From Azorinus chamasolen (lineage: Eukaryota > Mollusca > Bivalvia > Cardiida > Solecurtidae), in assembly GCA_963576725.1 (NCBI GenBank), contig OY755252.1, positions 30,336,578-30,400,577 of the forward strand: a stretch of 64,000 nucleotides of DNA, written 5' to 3'. The position numbers were made by a program, and so were the translations under genes. Within the stretch, counting starts at the first letter, position 1, and every line of letters begins with the position of its first letter. Under the pieces are notes generated by a model that had not been told where the DNA came from, did not search any database, and saw only the letters and a list, made by a program, of their open reading frames with translations. Of the stretch, positions 48,603 to 60,099 are shown piece after piece.

Positions 48603-51600
48603 ATGAAAGTCCTGGTGATCTTTGCAGTTATTATGGGTAATTTAAATCTAAAATTTCAATTTTACTGGTCCATTAGTTATTTATGTTATAAGTTTTGTCA
48701 CCCTTACTTTTGTTTGTCTTGTGTCTTTGTGCTTGTGTTTTGTTCATGTTTGTCTCTGGTGCTTGTGTATTTGTTGGTGTTTTCTGTGTTCTTCTCGTGG
48801 GTTTGTGTATGTTTGGTTGTGTGTGTGTGACATGCTGTCTATCGATGTATTGGTGGTGATTGCGTCTTGTATGTGACTTTCTACTGTATGTGTGTGTATG
48901 AGTATAAATTGCTATATCAATTGCTTTCTGTAGGTGTTTTGGTGATTGTGGTGTTTTGTGTGTGGCTTTTCCTGCTTGACTTTACTAATTTTGCATTGAA
49001 TGCCGTTGCTAGGCGGCTTGAGTAATGTTGCTCTTTGAAATACTGCTTATGAACTCAATAAAACCGAGTCAGCAAGATTCTCTTTACGCTTTGCTACTTT
49101 TGCTTTCGAAGATACTCCCACTTTCAAAATTTATTCAAAATTGTCCGACTTGGTTGGAAAGTGGGTCTTAATACCGTCTTTTTACGCATTTGCAATCAGA
49201 GTAAAAAGAGAGAAGACTACTTCTATCGGAACCGTCTGATCAGGATCTACTCTGTTTGCTTGTAGAATAATAATAGACCTGGCTCTTAAGTTTCTATCAA
49301 TACCACAATATCCTGATTACATATGTAATTCATAAAACTATGATAATTAATATTCATGACGTCGTTTTTATTTAAATTAATATTGAAAAGGCTTACACAT
49401 TCCCAATATGCGTTTATAAATTCTAAATATCATTTTATACATCATTATCCGGCTTCATTGGAAAGCGGGTTTTAGATATTCCCAATATCTTTGTTGACCA
49501 TGACCAGTCGAACTGTTTTAACGTGCAGTTTAGTTTAACTAGTATAACTGGGACACAATGAATTTGCAAACAGCTTGGACCAAGATGACCACGAGTCACT
49601 TAACGTCTCATCTGTATGCGAGTCTTTTGATCTCAAAACTTTAATAGTGGTCCTAGTTCAACAGATTCACAATGTCATTTCACTGTTTCCCTGTTCTATG
49701 TGTATTCTAAACTGCCCAATTGTATTTTCGCATAGCTAAAGTAACACTGCAATTAATTAGTATGGCATGGCCCATAGTGCAATATGAATTTAAATTCAGT
49801 AATAGTTAATTGCCACAAATGACGAAAAACTGTTACAGTTTTTATTGCCTTGGTCATATACATACATGTACTGTTAAAATTGTTTAACTGAAAAATATTC
49901 TTATGAACTACTATTTAAAACAATATTTGTCTAAATCATAATTTCATTACAAACATTTTCTTTTTTCAGTAGGTACATTGCATCAAGAGCAGAACTTATG
50001 TGTGTAAAAAACGTTATATGTTACATTGATTCTTCTTACATTTTTATTGACACGGAATTTGTAAAACAATATGTGTCATTGCATACGATAACAATTCAAC
50101 ATCTCGCGTCGCAGTCTACAAGGTTTGTTAGGTTTAGTAAACCATATACGAGATGCTGATGAATAGCAAACAATTTAAATCTTCTCAAAGCGTAGCTCAC
50201 TTGTATTTTTTTTTCATTTTCAGTCGTCGCCATTGCCGAACAGTGCAAGGATAATGGCGATTGCACGCATACCTCGTGTAGTAACGCCCCTGCTGGAGTG
50301 ACGTACACACTGACATGCTCCACAAACAACGATTGCGTCTGTACGACGGGAACGTCTAGTGAGTCATCATAAAATTAAGACAGACACCGTTAGAAATTGT
50401 ATAACACAGAACTGCATGAGATCACTTACATACTGAGTACTTAAAGCTTGATGGCATCCGCCAGTTACATGAATTAGTTTAATATCATATCCGTCAGTTT
50501 ACATACAGAACAAGAAAGAACAGGCTGACATCAGTCAGTTATCATACAAAGCACACAAAGCGAAATCAATCGTCCATTTACACACCCGGTACGTGTAGCA
50601 CGATGCCATTAGTCAGTTTACAAACAGAGCACCCACAATACGATGATATGCGTCAGTTTACATACTCACTGTAGATTAATACAGATCAGAATGACACCGC
50701 TCAGTTTACAAACAGAGCACCCACAACTGGATGGTATCCGTCAGTTTACATACTCACTGTAGAACAAGGCAGATCAGAATGGCACCACTCAGTTTACAAA
50801 CAGAGCACCCACAATAGGATGGTATCCATCAGTTTACATACTCACTGTAGAACAAGGCAGGTCAGAATGACACCACTCAGTTTACAAACAGAGCACCCAC
50901 AACTGGATGGTATCCGTCAGTTTACATACTCACTGTAGAACAAGGCAGATCCGAATGACACCACTCAGTTTACAAACAGAGCACCCACAATAGGATGGTA
51001 TCCATCAGTGTACATACTCACTGTAGAACAATGCAGATCAGAATGACACCACTCAGTTTACACCCGGAATACCCAAACCACACATTATAGAATTGCCAAA
51101 ATCCGTCAATATACATAATGTGTACGCAAGGCAACCTTATAGGGGATATCCGTCAGGTTGTACAATGAGTACCCACAAATGGATGGCATAAGCTCTGTCA
51201 GGTACATACTTATTCATTACAGTAAACCCCCTCTTATGCGACCATCAAATTGGGTATAATTCTGGGTGGCAGAGGCAGGTGGTAGCTTAATTCAAGCAAC
51301 AGGTAATGCAGAAATCTCATAGAGGTCCTGCATTAAGCAACCGCCTGCTTATAAAGGTAGAAATGAAATGGTCGCATTCGAGGGACTCTAATTCGAGGGA
51401 CTCTTTAGTACATGCATATGATATCATAGCAACATATTACGGCCCGTACTTTAAATACCAAAATTGTCATTTCTCCGCCAATCTCTATGTTGTTACCCTA
51501 TTTTGCGACCACTCATTCGTATCAATTCTAAAGAGTGGTAACAACATTGCGTTTGACGGAGAAGTAAAGGAGTAATTCTTGAACTGTTTTATCTATGCAT

Positions 51601-52219
51601 CTTATCCGGACATCTGTATATGAAAGAAATAATGACATCATGCATATCAATCAGCTGCATTTTTAGAAGGACGCATGAACACGAATGTGTTAGATAATGG
51701 CAGACACAGTAGAATCAGATGCTCCATAAGCAAACAGAGCATACCCTGAATTGACGTCTCAAACGAGCCGCCTGATCTTGGTCTTCTATTTGCAGATGCG
51801 TTAAAGTTTAAAAGGCGTATGTATGCGGGAAAGGTGTGGCGTAATACATGACGTGGTTATGGTGTAAAGGTTACCTCTTGATAGTTTAATGGTAATATGG
51901 AATAACCCATGATAAAATATGTGTTAATCGGTGTCTTGTGAGTGCAATCTGAGGAGATGTAGGAATTTGTAGCAGACAACAGTTTCAATATTTGCAAATG
52001 GTTCAATTAAAACAAAACATATCTGTTCCAGGCGGTAATTGCATACAGCAGAGTGACTGTGCATCAACATCATGTGACCAACACAACCACCATGGCCAGC
52101 ACAACCAACATAATCAACATAACCAGAATAAACGACAACCCAACTTTCCAGCCCCTGACCATACAGCCCACTGTATTGATAACCACTGTCAATGTGGATT
52201 TTTTGGAGGACCCCACTAA
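48603..52219 (+). CDS. Small secreted 12-Cys protein, probable Cvsi-like (I83-type) serine protease inhibitor, copy B
   Basis: Paralogue of the gene at 31105, same strand and same structure: exons 48603-48636, 50224-50358 and 52032-52219, phase-1 introns, 118 residues. Exon 2 (135 nt) is identical to copy A. Exon 1 differs at L5V, A9V and one silent site. Exon 3 differs only at D78G, Q108H and V113F. All 12 cysteines, the signal peptide and the His-rich loop between the third and fourth cysteines of repeat 2 are kept; Q108H adds one more His next to a cysteine. Intron 1 is shorter than in copy A (1587 versus 2200 nt) but contains a 300-bp T/G-rich insertion. Intron 2 has twice as many 88-bp tandem units. 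The open frame, intact splice sites, TATA-like box and polyadenylation signal argue for a live gene. Extracellular protease inhibition is inferred from the cysteine pattern only. Confidence 0.8.
48697..48995 (+). repeat. T/G-rich insertion in intron 1 of gene B
   Basis: A strand-skewed stretch (TTTGTGT and TTGTGTA type words) with no counterpart in intron 1 of gene A, which otherwise aligns on both sides. In texture it resembles the T/G-rich tails at 8880-9110 and 43500-43855, but I cannot align it firmly. Open reading through it is a composition effect. Confidence 0.5.
50613..51140 (+). repeat. 88-bp tandem array in intron 2 of gene B, about 6 units
   Basis: TCAGTTTACA anchors fall at 50613, 50701, 50789, 50877, 50965 and 51053, an exact 88-bp spacing. 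Within each unit a second related half-unit is visible. The array has expanded relative to gene A. Confidence 0.8.
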
Positions 52220-52236
52220 TTCAACCATGATAACAA

Positions 52237-52242
52237 AATAAA
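52237..52242 (+). terminator. Polyadenylation signal of gene B
   Basis: AATAAA begins 18 nt after the stop codon of copy B, within an A-rich stretch. Confidence 0.6.
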
Positions 52243-53070
52243 AAAAGATAAAGCATCCATGATTTCAACTGGTGTGTATTGTTCTTGCTTTGGTCTCTCA
52301 CTAAAGCCATACCCGTCAATATAATACTGACAATTAATTAAGATGATAATGATGACGACGAAGACGATGGCGATGTTAATAATGATTTCAGGTAATGAAT
52401 AGAGCGAATGCCACAAAACTAATTCAAATATAAAACACAAGTGTAAAGAATGTCATTATCTTAAACGTATTTCTTCATTTACGATACTGTAAACATGGTA
52501 TTAAATTATTTTGCTACTAATGATACGCCGATTTACTCTGTGTCTCATCTTGATTTTCAAATTGTTTGAAAATATTGCAAAACGCTGTTCACAGAAATTG
52601 GTTACAAACGTACTGCTCAAAACCCCGCGATTGAAAGTTGTGGTATGTTAGACGTCAAAAGGTTTAATCTTGTTCAACGTTGATTGACTCCCAATGGTAC
52701 CCGTAAATGCGAAAAACCTGGGCATTCACGTAAAGTGGCGAATGTGGTTTTAATGATTTTACGAATTTTACGAATGAATATTTAGGTAATAATTAATGAC
52801 TTGGTGAATATCAATTAAGCTTATTTTGCAACATGGTATATGAACATGGGGAGTTTATGACATAACGCAATGTAGAATAGTTTCTACATGCATATATAGT
52901 AGAACCCGTCTTAAGCAGTCCGTCATTTATTAGGAATCTTAAAAAGAAGGTGGTTGCTTTCTAGAGGGCAAACATAATACAAAAGGATCCTATACGAACT
53001 CTGTAGTTGGCATGTGTTAAGCTACCACCCGCCTTACAAATCTTTAATCAGACTTCTTTTTGATAACTGC

Positions 53071-53322
53071 TTAACCCTTTACCTGATAGAAGCGGCTTTT
53101 AGCGTGTTTGATTTATTCCTCCGCTGAAGAAAATAGTTCAAATTCATACAGTCATGAACATATTGCATAATAAATATTTTCTATATCCTAGTAGGTGGTA
53201 GCTTAAAGCAGGCTGAAAGTAAAGCAGAATGCGCCTTAAGGCGCATTCTGCTTTACTTTCAACCTGCTTTAAGTGGTCATATGTCTTGAAAACTAGAAAC
53301 AGGCTATTGGGTAAAGGGTTAA
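53071..53322. mobile_element. TTAA-flanked miniature element, family P3
   Basis: Nearly identical to 46619-46870. It sits at the left edge of the 5.5-kb insertion; the uninterrupted target (GC-TTAA-GACAGG) is preserved in the other duplication copy at 36811-36820. Confidence 0.8.
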
Positions 53323-54639
53323 CCCTTTACCTTATACGCGCGAGAAATCGCGAGTTTGCTTATCACCTGATAGACGCGAGATAAAGCGACTTTGCTAATT
53401 CCCTGATAGAAGCGGGTATCAGCGGGTCTATACAGTACCGCATATAAGCGGTTTTGAGCGAGTCCAATACTTACCTGCTAATATCTCAATTTTCTAGTTA
53501 AATTTCTGTATCTGGATGTCTACACATTTAAAGTGAGTTAATATATCTTCTGAAATCCCAAATCTAATAATAGTGTTACTACAGAAAAATATTGCAAACA
53601 ACGAGGCTTAAGTCGAGTGGTATATTTTTTTATATGGTCGGTGATCATCGTAAGACATGGGTATAACACTATTCGTCATTATTCGGAAAGTACGAACTTT
53701 GCCGATAAATGATCACACGAAAATGTTCCACTGTCGCCAAGGTCAAATTCTAAATATAAATATGTTAAATATAAATGACCAATGACTATTCGGAACTCCA
53801 TAAATCACGCGCGACTTGCCTTGGTGCTAAAATAACACATGGGGAACCCGTTGTCAACCTCAAAACACACCGGCGGATATTGGGCAATAAATCTTTCGTA
53901 AGTATAATCCGATTAGAGGGATCTATAGCAATATCAATCAAATAACTTAACTAATCAACCAATTTAACATTTCAAACGAATAATGTCTGGGAATTCAATG
54001 ATAAATGTCAAACAATAAGGATCTCGTGTGGACGCCGATATTTTTTATCGAGATCCAAACTGTCTGAATTGATATAAAACGAATGATTCGTTCATAAACG
54101 CCATTCAGTTTTGATCGGGATGAAATGACAAGCTACGTGGCGTCTCATTTACATCAAAATTGATTTAATAAATTTACCATAATGCAAAAAACTGAATTTG
54201 TGTAGACTCAGAACAGGAACTATTCTAAATCTCGATTAATGCATAATAAATGCAAATGAGACAAATATCTGGAAAAGTTGGTTGGGAGATTGTAAACAGT
54301 GTAGTCCCAGCTCAGCAGCCGCTTTTCCCACGCGGCGTCTGATCAGGATCTACACTGTTTGCTGGGCCACAGGAATAAATAATGCCGAATTTGGTGATTT
54401 ACAAACAGTGTGAAGCAGATGCTGCGTGTGAGATGTAGCTGATCTGAGTCTACACTGTTTGAAATGCAACACATTCTCCATTTTCCTTGTGCCCGACTCA
54501 AATGCATTATAAAAACGGAAAATGTTTCAAAGAACAATAAAAAGGATAATTTATATGTGTCGGAATTTCATGATAGAGAAACAGTTTTATTCATTTAGTT
54601 CAGTGAACATACAGATAAAATTTGTCTTCCGGTTAATTT

Positions 54640-55070
54640 TTTTCAGGTGGCGGCATTCGTTTTGGAGCCAGGCCCTAACCTGGACGGGTTCAATACCTTA
54701 GATCTGGATCAGGCACCGGAAAACTCAACATCTAATCTGGATATATAATTGGATTCAGATCAGAGACCCAGTTACCCAGAATCTAATTTAGATCACTTTT
54801 TTTACCCAGATCCGATGCCGAGTTACTCAGTATCTGATATAAATCAATGTTTGGATCTAGATCCCGATCAGACAGAGATACTCTACTTCTGATCTGGATC
54901 TAACCTTAATGATTGAAATGTGTCTCTCAGCGTCTGATATCGATCCAAGCGTGGATTCCGAACCGGCGCTGAGTTACTCGCTGTATGATCTGGGTTCGCG
55001 CTGAATGAGTGAAGGAATTATTTACTCAGCGTCTGCTCTGGATCAAGCCTGTTTGGAAATTATATTTTAT
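54640..55070. repeat. GATC-rich degenerate repeat array
   Basis: Repeated words GATCTGGATC, GAGTTACTCAGC and GTCTGATC recur every 60-70 bases with many changes. The words match the arms of the P1 hairpin (GGATCCAGATGAGACGCCGAG), so the array may come from repeated foldback insertions. Confidence 0.5.
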
Positions 55071-55984
55071 TTTGAATAGCAGGCGATAGGTTACTGTTCA
55101 GAACATATTTAGCTGAGATTTTCAGGTCAATCAGGCCCGTACCCACGCTGAGGCACACCGAGGCACTTGCATCGGTGAAAAAGTGCCTCGGTGATGATTT
55201 CAGAAATTACAAATACACAAAATCAAGCAATTTTCTGAAAACGTATCAAAATCGCTTAAGTTCCATTCATTCATCCATCCATTCCTTCACGTATGACCTC
55301 TGCTAGAAGTACATGTTTACCTGTACAGTAATTAGTGTAATTATGTCTTAGAATGTGCAACGTCATTGCTAGATTTTATACACGTATACCGGTTTCAGCG
55401 CTGTGCAGATAAACATGGCTGATCTGGAAACTTTTTATTGGCCGTTCGGTCACGTTAATTGATATGGAAATGCTGCGGATTGTTGGAGGAATAGGCGGAT
55501 CAAAGGAGTATGTGGGAAAGGGGGGGGGGGGGCATACGACCCCCTAAAATCGCCAAAGTAAAGTAGTTTGTGCCCTTGAAATTCATTTGTGTATCTTTCT
55601 ACAATAATGTAAGAGTCTTCGCCATACGCACAATTCACATTATCACATGTATGGATAATTCATCACTCACATTTGCGTTAATATCTTTTCACAGTCGGTA
55701 CAAAGTTTAGACTCTCAACCCGTTATTTCAAATCGTATTTTGCGATTCAAACGTAGCAAAATGTTTGTCGGCTTATGTATCCAAACATATACACCATCTT
55801 GCACATGCTCTTACTTACTTCAGTTAGATCTACATCCAGGTCTGTAGAGAGAGCTAACTTTGCATTAAAACATATAAAAAACAGATCAATGTCCGCGATG
55901 AAAATAAATAAATGTACATGTAATGCACTGGCATTAATATTTTGACATAGATATCAAGGATATTATAAATCTCTATGCGACAAG

Positions 55985-57013
55985 AAGTGCTGAAATTATT
56001 ACCTGGTTAACCGTTTACGAAATGACGATTAACCGGTTACAAAAACCGTAACCGGTTAACCGGACTGGTTACTTTCCTTAGTTTGTTATTAGAGTGCTAA
56101 AGGCTACAACAGTCATGAAAAGACTTTTTTTTCATGTTCAATAAAATGGTTGAAGTATATGTATTTGTTTCAAAACTATTTTATTTGTTGGTTGTTCTAT
56201 TTAGTACATAAAACCGATCAATTTTATTCTTTTTCATCTGTAGTAATTTAAACAAAGTGGTTGTTGGTCTGAACGATTTCGAAAAATTTGTAATGAAAAT
56301 ATCAGTTTAACTTGATTATGATAAGACGTTATAATGATAAAATATGTCATCAAAATTCAAGTTATCTTCTCAAGTTTGAGGTCACGCTCGGTTATGCATA
56401 ACACAAGCCTGAGCGCTTCCCGCAATACATGTATATTTTGAGACGGTATCTGCAGCCAGGGTCACTGTATTGTACACTCAGCTGATAGTTGTAAACAATG
56501 CAGAAATACATGTGTTTGAAGTTTGAACATCTGTGACATTTCCTGTGCACAGAAACTTATCAATATTACCACCCAAGTGATAATTATGAGCATCGATTGT
56601 ATCCATAATAACAATGGTCATTTTCATTGCTCTTTCATCATATGTTGATATATGCAGTCGCATTTTAGTACAAAGATTTACGTGGCATATTCTGTTGAAA
56701 TAACTGATTTGGTTATTTCATTGCAATTATTCTAGTTTATTACCTTGACTTCAGTTCTGTATAAAGCGAGTGTAGATGGTCATGATACGGTGATGGGAGA
56801 GGAACCCAATAAGCAATTTTGCCGTCGTGTCCCTTTTCCTTTGTGTTTGTACAATATTCATGCAAATAAATACAAATAGAATATATCTAAACCAAAAATG
56901 TATGGTTTACCCAGGTTTTAATGATTGTGTGACAGAACTCCGATTAACCGGTAAATAGCGATTAGTAGTTCCGATTAACCGGTTACAAGTTTCCAGTGAC
57001 CGTTTCAGCACTA
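55985..57013. mobile_element. Nested hAT-like element with 8-bp TSD
   Basis: Termini AAGTGCTGAAA and TTTCAGCACTA are flanked by GCGACAAG (55977-55984 and 57014-57021). Subterminal repeats of AACCGGTTAACCGG occur at both ends. No coding potential seen inside. Confidence 0.75.
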
Positions 57014-57557
57014 GCGACAAGATATCCTCCTAGGCTGCAGTTTAGTATAAATGAAAATAAATAAATGCAATGTTTTAGGTGATCGTGAGACTGTTAGAAA
57101 GTGACAGACTGTGTTCTATACTCTTTGTCCTTCAGCGTGGCTGATATAATTAATAAGTTCAATGAAATCATGTCTTCAGCTTGGTCAATATCTTAGATCT
57201 ACTCCAATTACCAAACAAATTTCCTGAAATGGTCAACATTTAATTAGTGAAAAGTCCATTCAAACATCACCAGAAACCATCAAAGCATACGGAATTTCCA
57301 AACTTTTCTCGGGGAAGACCTCCCCGACACCGACGAGAAGGGGTTCTGTTTCCTCTCGTGCTCTCTCCTCCTTCCTGCCTTCGGCACTTGACCCTTGCCT
57401 TCGGTGCGGGCTTCGTTATATCATTTCCTCTGGCTATATCGATCCATATGTACTGTTTATAAAATACCATGCACTTTTAGCATGTGACTTTGATCTAAGC
57501 ACATAATGCTCGACATACGCGAGGAGTGCTTGTCTAAGCATTCAAATTCACTAAATT

Positions 57558-57686
57558 CAAGGCGCATCCGAGGGGGCTATGTCCCCCTGGGCCCAACAGG
57601 GAGCACTTGCGGCCCCTTGACCCCCAGCTTACTTTTCACGTTTACGCCAACCCCACCCCTAACACTAAATCCTGGATCCGCCCCTG
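57558..57686. mobile_element. Small hAT-end-like element
   Basis: CAAGGCGCATCCGAGG at one side and CCTGGATCCGCCCCTG at the other form imperfect inverted termini of a common hAT type. It interrupts the hAT coding remnant just upstream of its C-terminal domain. No clear target duplication. Confidence 0.4.
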
Positions 57687-58920
57687 GAAGTTGTAGGTTT
57701 TGTAGGACCACTGTTGTTCATGACTTTCATAGAGCAAAACAAACTCCGAACAGTTCGGGTATTTTAAAACTGTTGATATTGCTACCAGTAGGTTCCTGTT
57801 CGTGTGAGCAGCATTTTAGCGCTTTGCGTAGACTTAAAACTTGGTTTAGGATTTTGTACAATGGTAGAAGAACGTATATTTACATAGCTCTAATGCATAT
57901 TCATGAATATGTTATGTCTATCGATATACTTATTTTTTGCAGATGTATGACAGGGCAGGCAGGCGCAGAATAAATATAGCATTTGAAAACAGGAATGTTT
58001 GTAATGCTTAATAATTCGGTTGAATTGAATGCCATGTCCAGAATAATATTATTTCTTTTGCTAAATGTTGTCCGTTTAGTACCAGAATTCACATTTTTTA
58101 AGCTTGCATTTTTAAGAAAAAAAAAACACCCCAGATATACGTCAAATCGCACACTCAAAAAAACTTTTTCCCGGTAAGCATGCCCCCGGACCCCCACCCC
58201 CTACTCTTTACAAAAGGTTTGCCTCGGTGCTTTTCGTCTCTGGATACGGCCCTGTCAATTATAATAAATATCTGAAAATATATTGACTTGCCTCGTTTTA
58301 ACCCCGTGTACTGTGCTTATACATACTTCAAATTGCATGAATAATACACCATCAAAAGGAGAATTTTATTCCCTTAAAACTTTTTATTTACACTATCATG
58401 ATAATGGTAAACATAAATGCATTTATATGGGATTGAAAATGACAGGTGTCAGATTCAAACTAATTTTCCAATATTTCCAATAAACTGTATTGGTGAGAGT
58501 GTGTTACACTTACCACATAGATATTGGTTATTGATTATCGGATAAGGCTTACCTATATCGGTGTAAGATAAGGGTTTGGAGGTTTGGCTATTGGGTAAGG
58601 GGTTAAGGAAGGTTCTACTGTAATTCAAACAGTTATCAAAATAGACTATTACCAGTCTGCTTCTACTGGAGCCGTCTGATATGGGTCTACGTTATTTGAA
58701 AAGGATTAAATGCGCAAGATATGATTCCATTGGGAACTCAAAGATATAGATGATATATGATTAAATAAATTGTAATGAAACTAGTCTCAAAATCATGGAG
58801 ATCGCCGGCCCGACAGTCGAAACAAATTTAGCATTTCTATGAAAATCACATCGGATATAATATAACCTCATTATTTCTCCGCCAACCCTATGGTGCATCA
58901 TCTCTTTAATATCGTCTCAG

Positions 58921-59131
58921 TACAGTAGAAACCCTTCTAATGCGACTATTTAATGTATAAACATTGGTGTCGTTATAAGCAGGTGGTTGCTTAACGCAGG
59001 ACAAAAGTCATGCAGGAAGCTCCTCTAGGAGCTTTCTGCATTACTTTTGCCTTGCATTACACTACCACCTGCATTTAGCACCCAGAATCACACATCATGT
59101 AGGTGGTCGCATTAGAGGGGTTTAAACTGTA
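58921..59131. mobile_element. T2 miniature element
   Basis: Paralogous copy of 37122-37334 with centre GCTCCTCTAGGAGC. TACAGTA and ACTGTA ends. Confidence 0.65.
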
Positions 59132-59226
59132 TTCAAGTTGAAGGATAGGCAGTCAATGGTTTCTCGAAACGTAGTCAGCACTAAACAGATCCACATTTGA
59201 GCAGCCATAATTGAAGAGATTCACAT

Positions 59227-59431
59227 TTAATCCATTACCCCATAGGCTATTTTTAGATCCTAACTCTTTAAATAAATCTACCAAAAAGGAGCATTATCTA
59301 GAGAAAAGTAAAATTTTTGAATTTTGTATTTTGAAACCATTGTGATAAATAGAACATTTGCTCCTATAGGAGCAAACAATGGTTTCACAATGTGGCTTTT
59401 ACGGAGTCGTCAATATGAGGGAATGGGTTAA
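59227..59431. mobile_element. TTAA-flanked miniature element, family P4
   Basis: TTAA-TCCATTACCCCATAGG and GAGGGAATGGG-TTAA ends; internal hairpin TTTGCTCCTATAGGAGCAAA. Partial relatives at 59886-60050, 9340-9560, 11600-11720, 40910-40960 and 60418-60520. Confidence 0.6.
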
Positions 59432-60062
59432 GGAATTATACTATAGTCATTGTATGGCATCGAAGATAGGTCATTGTATCAAAAGATGATTGGTGTATTC
59501 CAGAGTAACAGATAACGATGCGTTCTCAAAAACGAAAAAAAAGAATCATTTCTCTTCGAGGAGATTCTAAAGAGTAGTCGCAACATAGGGTTTGGTAGAA
59601 AATTGAAAAACAAATCTATTCTTGAAAATAATTTAATTTACGCATCTTGTCTGGAGCCCTGTCTACTGTTTTTGATTATAATCACTGTAAATTACAAGTG
59701 AGGAAAAGTGCATTTGATTGACCAAAGCTAGTGTGCTCAAGAAATTTGCGACATTCATTTTATATTGTTTTAGATTGAAATAATTGATAACTGTTAAGCA
59801 TTTGATTAAATCGAAAAGATGAACAATTCATTTGCAGAGTAGACATAACTGCTGTGTTTACTTATTGAACAATACCTATCTGATTTAACCCATTCCCCCA
59901 TTGGCTATAGAACATTTTAGAATTTTGTAGTTTGAAACCATTGTGATAAATAGAGGATTTGCTCCTATAGAAGCAAATGCTCTATTTTTATTACAATGGT
60001 TTGAACAGGTTACCTTTACAGAGGCGTAGAAAGGCGTATTTATGGAGGACACAACTCAGAAA

Positions 60063-60099
60063 ATGATAGTTTGGGTGATCATTGCAGCTGTTATGACTG
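60063..60099 (+). pseudogene. Isolated first exon (copy D) of an inhibitor-like paralogue
   Basis: MIVWVIIAAVMT followed by a split Gly codon and a GTGAAC donor. The bases just before the ATG match those before genes A and B (ACAACTC-GAAA type). Its upstream and downstream flanks match copy C at 37939. No cysteine-bearing exons are visible from here to the window end, so it is an orphan 5' end or the start of a gene continuing outside the window. Its hydrophobic core is better preserved than that of copy C. Confidence 0.6.

Larger units (their letters stand above)
55132..58254 (+). mobile_element. hAT-like element, decayed, with transposase C-terminal remnant
   Basis: Imperfect inverted ends CAGGCCCGTACCCA and CAGGGCCGTATCCA, followed on both sides by a cluster resembling GAGGCA/GCACCG. 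They are directly flanked by TCAAT (55127-55131 and 58255-58259). On the plus strand 57690-57960 encodes LLPVGSCSCEQHFSALRRLK and ALMHIH, typical of the hAT dimerisation domain. The rest of the transposase is not recognisable and another hAT-like element is nested inside. Confidence 0.6.
53319..58606. mobile_element. Large TTAA-bounded insertion in duplication copy B
   Basis: Begins TTAA-CCCTTTACCTTATACG, directly abutting the P3 element, and ends CTATTGGGTAAGGGG-TTAA, which matches the P3 right end. Together with 53071-53322 it fills a TTAA site that is empty at 36813-36816. It holds degenerate GATC-rich repeats and a nested hAT-like element (55132-58254). No piggyBac transposase was seen. 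Confidence 0.6.

Noticed and set aside
48603..48830. 75-codon frame running from exon 1 of gene B into the intron
   Set aside because: It ignores the conserved GT donor at 48637; the extension is the T/G-rich insertion absent from gene A.
50613..51140. Regularly spaced repeats resembling a CRISPR array
   Set aside because: The whole 88-bp unit repeats with no unique spacers, and it lies in an intron of a eukaryotic gene.
57247..57462. 71-codon frame with an Arg/Pro-rich start
   Set aside because: Lies in C-rich transposon end sequence inside the decayed hAT-like element; no conserved motif.
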